From Mixophyes australis (lineage: Eukaryota; Chordata; Amphibia; Anura; Limnodynastidae): a stretch of 64,000 bases of DNA. The translations under genes were made by a program, and so were the position numbers. Shown piece by piece: positions 34,820 through 44,207 of the stretch (position 1 is its first letter; each line of letters begins with the position of its first letter). The stretch lies in the NCBI GenBank assembly GCA_036250195.1, contig JAVHZZ010000005.1, positions 133,254,147 to 133,318,146 on the forward strand. The letters are read 5' to 3'. A model generated the notes under the pieces. That model ran no database searches. It was not told the origin of the DNA and saw only the letters and a list, made by a program, of their open reading frames with translations.

Positions 34820-37812
34820 TTCTTCTTTGCCCGTTTGGTGGAGTCCTCTTCTGATGAACCCCATCTCTTTACGCTTACACCCGATTGGACATTATCACTG
34901 TCCGAGAGGGATAGGAACTAAAGGATCCGAAGGACCTGGATCTACAGGGACAGAAAGGGGGTTGGTTAATGGGGAAGGACTTAGGGCTTGGAATTCAATT
35001 TTCTCAGGGGGAGAGGTAGTAACTGGGGCCACCAAAGAAGAAGGAAATACCTGAGAAGGGGGTAGGGGAGGGGGGAGAAGACTGAGGAGCTAACTCTTCC
35101 ACACTTAGTGGATTAACCTTGGAACTTGCAGATGGCTTCAAGAAATCTTTACCCACCAGAGAAGCCACTTTTTATTTATTTTTACTTTTCTCCTCTGTTG
35201 TTACCTTGAGCTCGCTTTTCCTTTTCATTACCTTTAGGTCTAAGTACCAAACTCCCATCCACCTACCTCACCACATCCCCTTCTGCTTCCTCATCGCTTG
35301 AAAGAACAAGGAATTTATTTTCCACAATCAATTCCCCTTTTTCTAAGCTAACTCCACCCTTTCTTACCCTTTCTTACCCTTCTTCTTTGGGACTATAAAT
35401 GACTCCTCTACTACTTTCTTCACCACAGTCACTGACCGTACCCTCCTCTGTGCAGGAACAGGTTTCATCAGAGCAGAATCAGGTGCCAGTTGAACAACAG
35501 AATTTTTTTTTCTCTAATTCTGCAACCCGAGCCAGTTCACCATCCGGAATTTCACCCACATTGTGGAAAGCCTGGGGACAACGGCTAAAGGGGTGCCCTA
35601 TTACACCACAGAGACTACATCTAATGATCTTACGTTGGCGCGTCTCATGCCCCAAGCCTCCACAATGCTCACACTTGGTCACTGGACAGTTTACGCTGAG
35701 GTGACGGAAGTCACCGCAGCGATGGCACATCCTTGGCTGCCCAGGGAAAAAAGCATTCCATACGATCTCGGCCAATAAAAGCCAAGACCTAAAACTCACA
35801 TCATATTCCGGGGAGCTTATGGGATGAATACACGCGAACAGATCAGATGCATTGAAGCGAAATTGGGAAAATAACAAGCTTATAAAGTCTGTACGGTTTG
35901 GAAAAGACTATTTCCTTATGTACTTTAATTGCACAACATTTCTCCGTTTAAAAGGCTGCCCTGTTGTCTGCGGTTGGGACTGTGGCAGAGGGTGGAAATG
36001 AGACGTATTGTCCCTATCTCTCTGGTTGCCCTAGCCCTAGCATAGGAAATTTTACCAGATACAGGGGCAACTGCTGCTGTATCCCCCACTACTACAGTGG
36101 ATGTAGTGGGAACCTGATTCTCATTTAGAGAAACAACACTAGAACAAATGCTATTCTGCCCCACGCTATTGCCTGTCATATGCATTGAACTATTAACCCC
36201 TAAAGAGGCAGAAGCCTGAACCACACAAGAATCAATAGCTTTACAAATTGAAAGAGAGCTTTGCCTTGCAGCACCTCCCATACTCACTGAGCTATCAGCA
36301 CTTTCTGACAGTGAAAGCATATTTGGCATTACACTGGCAGCAGCTTCTTACTTTAAAGGCAGCCTTGGTACCCTCCGCTATTTTTAATGGACCAAACACT
36401 GTTTCAATTACCTTAGTCTGTATTGGGGATAAAGCATTTTTGTCAAAATTAGGCTTGGCATTAGAAGCAGTATTTACAGAAGCAACATAAACCGGCAGAT
36501 CATTATTTAACTTGGAGTCACAGTCCACAGTTGCTAGGTTACCAGCGCACCAATTCACACTGCCATCAGCTTTAGTCTCCTGCACTGGAATATGCAGCTG
36601 ATCCCGCTTGCTCTTTCTCTCCATAACCACCAGAAGTGCCGCACTTGCCGATGACTCAGCTTCCGCCTCCAGGACACCACTGAACCGCCGGCTGCATCAC
36701 TGCAATCGAGGACGGAGAAGAGGACGCCGGCCCAGCCGCAGTGACTGCCGCCGTGTGTGCAAACCCCTCCACCTCTGCAGCGGCAGTTTGTGATCCCATC
36801 ATGAGCGGTTCCCCCTCCAGGGCTCTAATGGTGTTATATACAATGGGTTAACTGGCACGCTATCATCAGGCTGAACAGGCTCACTTGCGGATAACTGCCC
36901 AGAGTCCTCAGAGAGCTGAAAATTTTTCTTTTTACTCTCCTGATCATGCTGATCCCTTAGAAAGTTCTTCCTGCAGATCTTTTCTAACAATTCAGCTTCC
37001 ATAACCACTAATTCGCGGTTGTATACGGCCCGGTCCGAACTGTAAGCACAATTCCTTTTTTTTCCTTTTCACGGCAATCTGTCTACGCAGCTTGACAACC
37101 TCTGACTCTAGTTGACGAATCGGCTCTGGCAACAACACTTTCTCAGCTTCACTTTGTTAAGAATCTGGCAATTCAACTTTTGCATTAACCCCTTCAGGGT
37201 GAGTAGCCAATTTGGTGTTAACATCTGCAATGTCTGATACTCCTGCCACAGGGCCTGCCTCAGGAGCCTGGGGAATTTCCATAACTGACGTAGCACATGA
37301 TGCAGAGGGAGTGCAGTGGGGATAATCTTCATTACTCACAGGCTGACTGGTTAACCTCTCACCAGCCATATCACTGTCAAACACTGCAGACTGACTTTTA
37401 CTAACAAGCTGCTTTTCACTGTCCATTGTTCCATCCACTTTGCTCAAAGGCAACACAGATGATAAAAGGTGACACACAGTCACATCAGACTCTCTTATGC
37501 TCTTTACAGCCTCTAATTTTCCCTTAGCAGGATCTTTATCTTCCACATGCAATTCACAACAATTCCCCTGCTTTACTTCCATTGAAATCCCAGCATGATC
37601 TTGTTTTGCTGCATTCAACTTCGCTTAGGCTGTAAAGCCAGAGTGAATTTACCTGATTTTGTTGCAGATTTGATAACTCCTTTTTCTCTCAAATATTTAT
37701 CCGGAGGTACCTTATCTTCCACAGGCTGAGTATCGGATGTTTCCTGCCTTCTCCCGGCTAAAAATCCAGCATGATTTTTTTTTGCTGGGCTTGGGCATGG
37801 ACAAGGCCTCAA
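34820..37812 (-). pseudogene. LINE 2 ORF1 with three CCHC knuckles, broken
   Basis: Counterpart of LINE 1 ORF1. The best preserved part (35479-35877) reads FACIHPISSPEYDVSF and then three knuckles in a row: CHRCGDFRHLSVNC, CEHCGGLGHETRQRKIIRC (longer last spacing) and CSLCGVIGHPFSRC. Other pieces are 35925-36329, 36295-36630, 36799-37008, 37157-37618 and 37615-37812. Frames change repeatedly. The triple knuckle is the Tx1/ZCCHC3-like arrangement and implies an RNA-binding chaperone role when intact. Confidence 0.75.
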
Positions 37813-37887
37813 AGCCTGGTGACTCTCCTCCTTTTCCCCAGGATCCTGCAGTATTCCTGGGCTGCACCCCAGGTATTGCTGTGGAAC

Positions 37888-38070
37888 TCACAGCACTGTC
37901 TCACACCTTCTTCCACCACAGCTGCTGAATCCAGAATGAGGCAGGATCACCCCTAGCTGAAGCATTTCCTGTACCTCCTTGTATATATTTTCCTTGGCCT
38001 TTGTTGAGACCCGATAAGCGGGTTGCCTAACTGGCCTTTGATCACCAGTGTCCACATGGTGCATCACCAA
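37888..38070 (-). pseudogene. Gmr1-like RT N-terminus, truncated
   Basis: Reads MHHVDTGDQRPVRQPAYRVSTKAKENIYKEVQEMLQLGVILPHSG, the standard start of a gypsy RT, directly after the integrase tail with overlapping frames. The sequence then turns into the 5' end of LINE 2 at about 37935, so fingers, palm and RNase H are missing. Confidence 0.8.
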
Positions 38071-39306
38071 CTAAGTCTGACTGGGTTTCCTACTGAACTG
38101 AGTCGCAAAGGACCACAACACTGCCTCAAGCTGCTTCCTCTGACGGACACTCTACTGCTTATCCAGCCCACTTCCTCTACACCACCTTCACTTCTGGCAT
38201 CGGCGAGGATGTCAGGTAGTGGGTCATTTCCTGGTTCCTTAGTCGGTAAGCGGCTAATTGCCGCTACTGCCTCCACACGCTCATGGTATGCCTTCAACAT
38301 ATTTATGTGGTAGGTCCACTGCCACCCATCGTCACTATCAAATGACACCATGTAAGTGTCACTCAGACGCTTTGAGACCGTGTACGCTCCAGCCCAGGCA
38401 GCCTGGAGCTTGTTCTGGTGCGTGGGCTTCAGATCAAGGACCTTCTGCCCTACCTCAAACACTCTGGCACATGCTCCCTGATCATCTGTTTTGCCTGTGC
38501 TTTTGCTAGGTTAGCCTGCGCGAGCCCCATGAGATTATCTAACCGATCTCCTGAGCTTCAACACATACTTCACCACAGGGAAAACCTGGGTGGGTTGCTC
38601 CCCTTCCCAACACAGACCAAGAGGTCCACGGACCCTGCGGCCATATAGTACTCCAAAAGGGGATAAACTGGTAGACTCCTGTGGCCCCTTTCCAAACAGG
38701 AGGAGCGGCAGGTAGCATTCCCGTCCCCCCCACTTCCCCTCCGAAGTTAAAAATGCCCTTAGCGTATGCTTCAGAGTGCCATTGAACCGCTCCCACAGTC
38801 CTTTAGTCTGGGGATGGTAGGGGGCAGTATAGAGTTTCCGCACTTGGCCCAGAGACACTGGACCAGTTCACTCATGAACTGCGTCCCCTGATCGGTTAGG
38901 ATCTCGCTAAGAAACCCTACTCTGTGAAATCCTCCTAGCAGCGCGTCCGCTGCCTTTTCCACAGTTATGGAGGACAGAGCTACAGTCTCTGGATACCGGG
39001 TAGCATAATTCACCACGGTGAGGATGTTTCTCTTTCCCGATCTCCTGGGCACAGGCAGGAGACCTACTATATACACAGCCACTCGCTGAAAAGGTTCCCC
39101 AACTATTGGCGAGGACCTGAGGGGAGCACGCGCACTGGGGCACCCGGGACTCTGACACACATCACAGGACTTAGGCCAGAAAAAGTTCTGTCAGGCGCTT
39201 TAGTTTTCAATCTCTTCCCCGGTGTCCCGCCATAGGGATTTCGTGGGCAACTGACATCTAGTTGCGCATGAAAGCCCCGTGTACCACCAGTTGAACTTGC
39301 TCCCAC
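38064..39306 (-). pseudogene. Gmr1-like integrase with a damaged active site
   Basis: Pieces 39103-39306 (degraded zinc region), 38771-39160, 38535-38858 and 38064-38462. The first catalytic motif reads VAVYIVGLLPVP where VDIVGPL is expected, so the first Asp is replaced by Tyr. The second, ILTDQGTQFMS, and the Glu motif YHPQTKGLWERFNGTLK are kept. The C-terminal part (VGQKVLDL...AAWAGAYTV, then YHINMLKAY) is the usual barrel-like integrase tail. Frameshifts separate the pieces. Confidence 0.8.
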
Positions 39307-39543
39307 ACTGGTCTATCCCCAACTACCTTCCTAGCTACACGGTACAACAACCCTTTACGCCAGGTCACACTCCAACGACATCGCTAGAAGGCTGGTGCCT
39401 CATGCCTTCCAGTGAGGGATCAGAGAGCTGAGCTGCCCTGAACTCTTCCCTGCAGCCCTCACTATCGTCTAAGTCAAGAAATGCTGCAGGGGGGTCTGTG
39501 TTGGTGTAACCAGGGTCAGTCAAAGGGAGGTCTTAGTGGTCAG

Positions 39544-40011
39544 CTATACTCGCCGCTGGAGCTGGCATACTGCTAGGGACAGAAGCATCACCGTCCTCTC
39601 CGTTGTTAGCGGACATAGTCTTTCCAAAGGCAAAGGGCTGTTTCCTGAAGAAATAGCAGCTGTGGTCTTTTCCTCTGGGCTGGGCTGGGTTGTGCAGGAG
39701 TAGATCCTGAAGATTAGTTTAGCAGCTTGGCTCCGGTTAATAGAGTTGACAAATGCGGTCACAATTCCACCCCCATCATCGTTTGCCAAAATCACATCAG
39801 TTGGGATTCCATCCATAACGGTAACATCTCGCAACTCCTCTCCCCAGTCCAGATACACCCTTGGAACAGGCACTTCCTTCTCCAGTCCATCTGCCACTGT
39901 AACTTTGGCAGTGCGACCCTGCAATACTGCAGCAGGATCAATAAGATAGGGGCACCCATAACTGTAGTGAGCACCCGAGTCTCTCAGTCCTTCTCCCTGC
40001 AGGGGTCCCAC
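39544..40011 (-). pseudogene. Gmr1-like protease region
   Basis: 155 codons. LQGEGLRDSGAHYS has the DSG active-site triplet in the setting usual for this group (LRDTGA.). Downstream VPRVYLDWGEELRDVTVMDGIPTDVILAND follows the protease beta pattern ending ..DVILGND. The rest is linker before integrase. Not flanked by RT, which is the key point for the element's domain order. Confidence 0.7.
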
Positions 40012-40201
40012 TTGGACCCTGCTGCAGGTTCCTCATGTTTTTGGGGAGTCTTTTGGACAAACGTGACTCTCTGCTGAGTTAACTTCAGACACGCCACACT
40101 CTATTGGGCTGTCAGGGGTCTCTAATGGCTCACCTTCGCTAGTTAAGCAAGTCAACCGGGACACAGGAATCGGATTAGGGGCACGAGTCTGGGGTGCTGG
40201 G

Positions 40202-40243
40202 ACAGTCCATACTTAAATGACCGTTTTTTCCGCAGCTGTAGCA
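40202..40243 (-). pseudogene. Gag zinc knuckle of the Gmr1-like element
   Basis: Minus-strand translation gives CYSCGKNGHLSMDC, a perfect CX2CX4HX4C nucleocapsid knuckle, between capsid and protease. It is not in a long open frame, because flanking sequence (40012-40610) is damaged. Confidence 0.75.
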
Positions 40244-40610
40244 CTATCTTTCCATTCTGGGCTTCGATGGTACCCGAAGGATTAGGTATTTTGCTTTTGG
40301 GGGTGAGTAGTAAAGGGGTGTCCCGCTGATTGTGGAGTCCTTTGGAGTTGGCTGTTAACCTGATGCTTCTGCCAGTGTGGCCTCACTGCCACATACTGAT
40401 CCGCCAACTGGGCCTCTGGTGCAGGAGTGGTGCATCACCGATGCTGCATCACCCTTTGTGAAATTGTTCTCTGCAAATTAAGTCCACTAATTCCTCCCAG
40501 GACTTGGCGTCAGATCCATTAATCCATCTTGTTGCCAACTGTCGCAACTTTTTGTCAAATTGCTCATGACTGATATGCGTGCTTTTATTCAAGTCCCAAA
40601 ACTTCTGCCG

Positions 40611-41259
40611 CTACGTCTCCGGGGTAATAACATAGCGCTTAAGGAGGGCCCGTTTTACCACGTCGCAGTCTGCACAGTCCTCTGGGGCCAGTCCTCGATA
40701 AGCTTCCACTGCACTTCCTTGTAGCGTGGGAACCAGATACTTTACCCACTCCTGTTTGGGCAAGTCATGGAGGCTACAAGACATTTTAAACACCTGCAAA
40801 TGTCCATCAATATCTCCAACAGTGTCATAAAATTTGGTAAAGTGAAGAGAGCCCAATTGGGGCAAAGCAAAGGCCCCTGCAGGAGCTGATGCCCATCGAT
40901 TGCCCCACAACTTGACGATAGGCATCGGCTCCGCCTCAGTTTTTTTTGTCTCCCGGGGACCCCTGCTGCTGCATTAGTACAGAAAAGTTACCCTCATCAC
41001 GCTGATGAATTTGCGTTACCGGTCCACTCTGTGGGAGGGGACTGTTGTTGGAAACAGGTGCTGTGTTCTGGGATGTTACTGCAGGTACCTCTAGGTGTGA
41101 AGTTAATGTGTCCTGCAGGTCAATGTCAGCTTCCTTATCTGCTGACCTGTACTGCGCATTCCAGGCTCTCGGCGCCTTTTTCATTTTGCTCCTTGTTGCT
41201 GTGTAAGAAATTTCTATCTTCTTTGCTTGGCACCGTATCTCAAGGTCCATCTTGGACAT
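40611..41259 (-). pseudogene. gag: Gmr1-like gag (matrix-like start and SCAN-like capsid)
   Basis: Two open pieces in different frames. 40936-41259 starts MSKMDLEIRCQAKKIEISYT. 40611-40925 contains LHFTKFYDTVGDIDGHLQVFKMSC...WVKYLVPTLQGSAVEAYRGLAPEDCADCDVVKRALLKRY, a helical segment resembling the SCAN domain. It is established that SCAN domains derive from the capsid of Gmr1-like elements, so this supports the assignment. A single frameshift near 40930 breaks it. Confidence 0.8.
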
Positions 41260-41492
41260 TTTACCATAATTAGACTTCCTTTGCGTTCTCTTGGCTAGTT
41301 ATTCCTCTCCTGAATAACTCTGCTCTCCTGACTGGTGCACAAGAAGCCGCCTGCGCTTATCCCTCCTCTTGCCACCAGAAAATCTTTGACAGGATGGACT
41401 GCCTATGCCACACTGTCGGTTGCTGCTGGGAACTGTCTGGGCTTACTTTGCAACCGTTCCCTTTTGTTATCCCAAATGCCCCCTCTTGCCGC

Positions 41493-42330
41493 TGTTATGT
41501 GCGTATTGTCGCTAACCAATAACGATTGTCGAACCTCGATTTCTGTTTCCAAAGCACAAAGATTTATTCGTAATAAGTAGAATAATATGCTCAAGCGAAG
41601 TAATAGTAAATACAGCCGTTACTTATCGCAGGCACTCTGGATCCAGTGCAGTCATTCAATCCTGAAGTCTGGGGACAAGATGTCTGCACTCTGGATCACA
41701 AGCTGCTGCTTATATACACAATCAAATACAGTAATACAATGAAGATGGTATAGCTTGCATCTATTGGTCCAGGTCTCAGGAATGTCCAAGGGGTTGTCAA
41801 TCATTGGCTGGTTCATCCTAAGGAATCCAAAGGAGGGGGTCATCTCTGCAGGGGGTATGCTCTGCTCTTCCCGCCAGGATTCCTTAGTCTTAAGTAGGTC
41901 ATAATTCCCTATCATTCATAACTTGTGTATGCACTCTGCGATTCCCTCGCAGAGTGAACCAAACAGTAGGATATGTAACAAGGTTCATTATGATACCACT
42001 CATGATGTGATTCCTTCAACCTGTTCCGTGTATTTCACTAATATGCATGTAACTCTGATATAACATATAAATACTACTATATTTCGACATAACTGACTAT
42101 GTGTTGCAACTACCATTTATGTGTACTATTTTATAAGTATGCGTGTTTGTGCGAATGTATGGTAAAAGACCAATTACTGTTGCTGCCACGTGTAGTGGAT
42201 GCGTACGCCCTTTCACGCCGTAGCGTGCCCTTGTACGTAGATGCGTACCATATGCATCTTTTCAGACAGCGACAACCAAGTTTGCTAGACTTTAATTGAA
42301 ATGACTTTATCCAATTTGCTGACTTCGACA
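41493..42330 (-). repeat. 3' LTR of the provirus
   Basis: 838 bp, plus-strand ends TGTTATGTGCG and GACTTCGACA. On the minus strand: U3 from 42330, TATATAAG box at 41710-41716, AATAAA at 41563-41568, about 150 bp downstream of TATA, so a short R-U5. It contains a 2-bp AT insertion relative to the 5' LTR near 42090. Confidence 0.95.
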
Positions 42331-42345
42331 GCTCCACCCTTTGAT
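42331..42345 (-). promoter_or_regulatory. Polypurine tract next to the 3' LTR
   Basis: Minus strand reads AAAGGGTGGAGC immediately before the U3 start TGTCGAAG. A purine-rich run in this place primes plus-strand DNA synthesis in retroviruses. Confidence 0.6.
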
Positions 42346-42359
42346 AGTGTACTAAACTA

Positions 42360-44150
42360 TCACCCAATCACCGTTTCAAGTTCAGGATTATACAATACTT
42401 CTTCACAGACCATGATCTCGGTATCTGGTACCACCCTTTCAGTCTCTTTCTCAGTGTTACTCCTATGAGACCCTTTTCCACACTTCAACACAGTAGGAAC
42501 ACATTTGACAACTAAACCAATTGCTAAGAGGACCCCCAGTATAAGGAGAAGGAGCTTACCTACAATAGCAACCATTTCCTGTACCCACTCCCCCAGACCG
42601 GAGAACCATTTCACAGGGTTCAACCACGAGAACCAACCCGCCACCTTTTCCCTGACCTCATATAACGAAGAATTATGGCTCTTTCGAAATTCCCATTTCA
42701 GCTGTAAAATTTCATCCATCTTCCGGTCTATAACCTCTTTAGGGTCATCTGTATTATTAGTAAGGTACGTGCAACATTTGACACCGAACTGGGTGGCCAG
42801 TGTCACAAAGTACCCACCAGTAATAGAGGTGAGATAATTTAGTACCAGTCTATGTTGCACCAACTCCTTCTTGTACGCTTGTAGCTCCCTTCCAGTATAC
42901 CTGAAAGTGTCATCATACATCTCGGTGATATTATCTATTAATTTAGCTAGGTCTTGGATATATTTAAAGTTTAATGTTCCCCGAGCGGTCCTGGTGAGAT
43001 CTAGAGCTACCATAACTTGGAAACCAGCAGTTTCACTAATCAATTTTGTAGCTATGGGTTCCTCACCAGGAATCATATTTCTCTTGCCACGGTGTTCATA
43101 CTGTGTGTGTATGTATGGGGGTGATGTAGTCTTGTGAATACCAACCATTTCTTCATGAGTAATAGTCATGATTTCAGGAACCAGTTTAGCTAAGAAACAC
43201 AAGCCCTTGGAACTCGGAGTCACCCAGGAATAAGCTTTCCTTCCACAAACAAAATACACATCATCAGGGAGAACATAAGGAGCAGTATGCCCATGAATTA
43301 TATCACACAGAGTTTTGATAAAACTACCCATGCCTAGTGTCTCCATTTGTTCTAGACACGTGTCGGCATTAATGACATTTTTACATTTATCTGTAGAGAC
43401 TTTTCCAATGGATACCTTCTTATGTTTGGTTACACGCCCTAATTTGTGACCTCCATCAACATTCCTGCCTAGTAGTGACCTTGTTAGTCTCCCTCTAAAA
43501 TGAGTGTGGCGAGCCATTGTCTGATCTGATAGGTCAGCCTCCCAATTCTCCAGGCGCTTTGCATGAGATATGTTTAAGCACAGCAAAGATCTGCCTATGG
43601 AGTATTGTCGAAGCGTCAGACTAGGGGACCTAGTTTTATTGTACCTCCCTTCTATGGGCCTCCCACCCCTCAATTCGAGTACTTCAGATATGTTTAGAGG
43701 GAATGGCACTAGTCCTATATTATGCTGCCCTTGAGGCATGTGAGAGCACACCCAACACTCGGTTTGGTTTAGCACCTTACCCACCAGGGAGTGATAATCC
43801 TCCAAAGGATGCCCGCCTATATTCAGAGTACTGGGGGACTGGCATCGTTGGATGCATCTCTCTTCAACTAGGGAGTCGCAGAACTTGCAGATACAATACT
43901 CATCAGACAATAGCCCCTCACACTGTCTCCGAGTTCCTGAGCTAGCAGACCTTTTCATAACCCCTGGACCAAGCTTGATAATGGGCTGCTCTGAGTATTC
44001 TAATAACTTTTCTTCGGCCTCCATTTCATCAGTATCACTCCCAGAACTCTCCTCCGTCCTCCATCCTCCTTCACAAAAATAGAATGTTCTGGAAAGAGTA
44101 AAAACAAGGAAAATCCTGGAACAAAAGAAAAACAAAAACCGCCACTCCAT
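42360..44150 (-). CDS. env: Provirus envelope glycoprotein, open
   Basis: 596 codons with no internal stop. Hydrophobic N-terminus (residues 4-20) as signal peptide. Surface subunit with several N-glycosylation sites (about 128, 153, 171, 193) and a CWVC motif at 132-135, as in covalently linked gamma/epsilon-type envelopes. Furin-type site RGKR at 354-357. The transmembrane subunit has a heptad-like region (about 395-445), a CC pair at 459-460 and a membrane span at about 526-549, followed by a cytoplasmic tail of about 45 residues. The Cys that would complete a CX6CC motif is replaced by Ala (position 452). Starts 58 bp after the pol stop, in the same frame; expressed from spliced RNA by inference. 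Whether it is functional cannot be told. Confidence 0.9.
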   Translation of the reverse strand: MEWRFLFFFCSRIFLVFTLSRTFYFCEGGWRTEESSGSDTDEMEAEEKLLEYSEQPIIKLGPGVMKRSASSGTRRQCEGLLSDEYCICKFCDSLVEERCIQRCQSPSTLNIGGHPLEDYHSLVGKVLNQTECWVCSHMPQGQHNIGLVPFPLNISEVLELRGGRPIEGRYNKTRSPSLTLRQYSIGRSLLCLNISHAKRLENWEADLSDQTMARHTHFRGRLTRSLLGRNVDGGHKLGRVTKHKKVSIGKVSTDKCKNVINADTCLEQMETLGMGSFIKTLCDIIHGHTAPYVLPDDVYFVCGRKAYSWVTPSSKGLCFLAKLVPEIMTITHEEMVGIHKTTSPPYIHTQYEHRGKRNMIPGEEPIATKLISETAGFQVMVALDLTRTARGTLNFKYIQDLAKLIDNITEMYDDTFRYTGRELQAYKKELVQHRLVLNYLTSITGGYFVTLATQFGVKCCTYLTNNTDDPKEVIDRKMDEILQLKWEFRKSHNSSLYEVREKVAGWFSWLNPVKWFSGLGEWVQEMVAIVGKLLLLILGVLLAIGLVVKCVPTVLKCGKGSHRSNTEKETERVVPDTEIMVCEEVLYNPELETVIG

Positions 44151-44207
44151 CGCTGGAAAGATAGTTCTGAGGCAACGTCTCTGGTTCAGGTGTCTCGACT
44201 GCAGGCT

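Larger units (their letters stand above)
27736..37935 (-). mobile_element. LINE 2, L1/Tx1 type, split by a chromodomain gypsy element
   Basis: 5' part: 34070-37935 (5' end, ORF1, endonuclease). 3' part: 27736-30140 (reverse transcriptase, C-terminal zinc finger, 3' noncoding with an AATAAA near 27760). The gypsy element 30141-about 34070 lies between. Together the two parts give an ordered LINE that lacks only the linker between endonuclease and RT plus the RT start, lost with the gypsy 5' end. The 5' end abuts Gmr1-like RT sequence near 37935; the 3' end abuts the 5' end of LINE 1. Confidence 0.75.
37936..41384 (-). mobile_element. Gmr1-like gypsy body with integrase before RT
   Basis: Minus-strand order: leader, gag (40611-41259), zinc knuckle (40202-40243), protease (39544-40011), integrase (38064-39306), then RT N-terminus (37888-38070), where LINE 2 begins. 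In ordinary gypsy elements RT and RNase H precede integrase; here only about 240 bp separate protease and integrase. The reversed order is that of the Gmr1 group of deuterostome gypsy elements. The 5' LTR is 41385-52193 (split by the provirus); the 3' end is lost. Confidence 0.85.
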
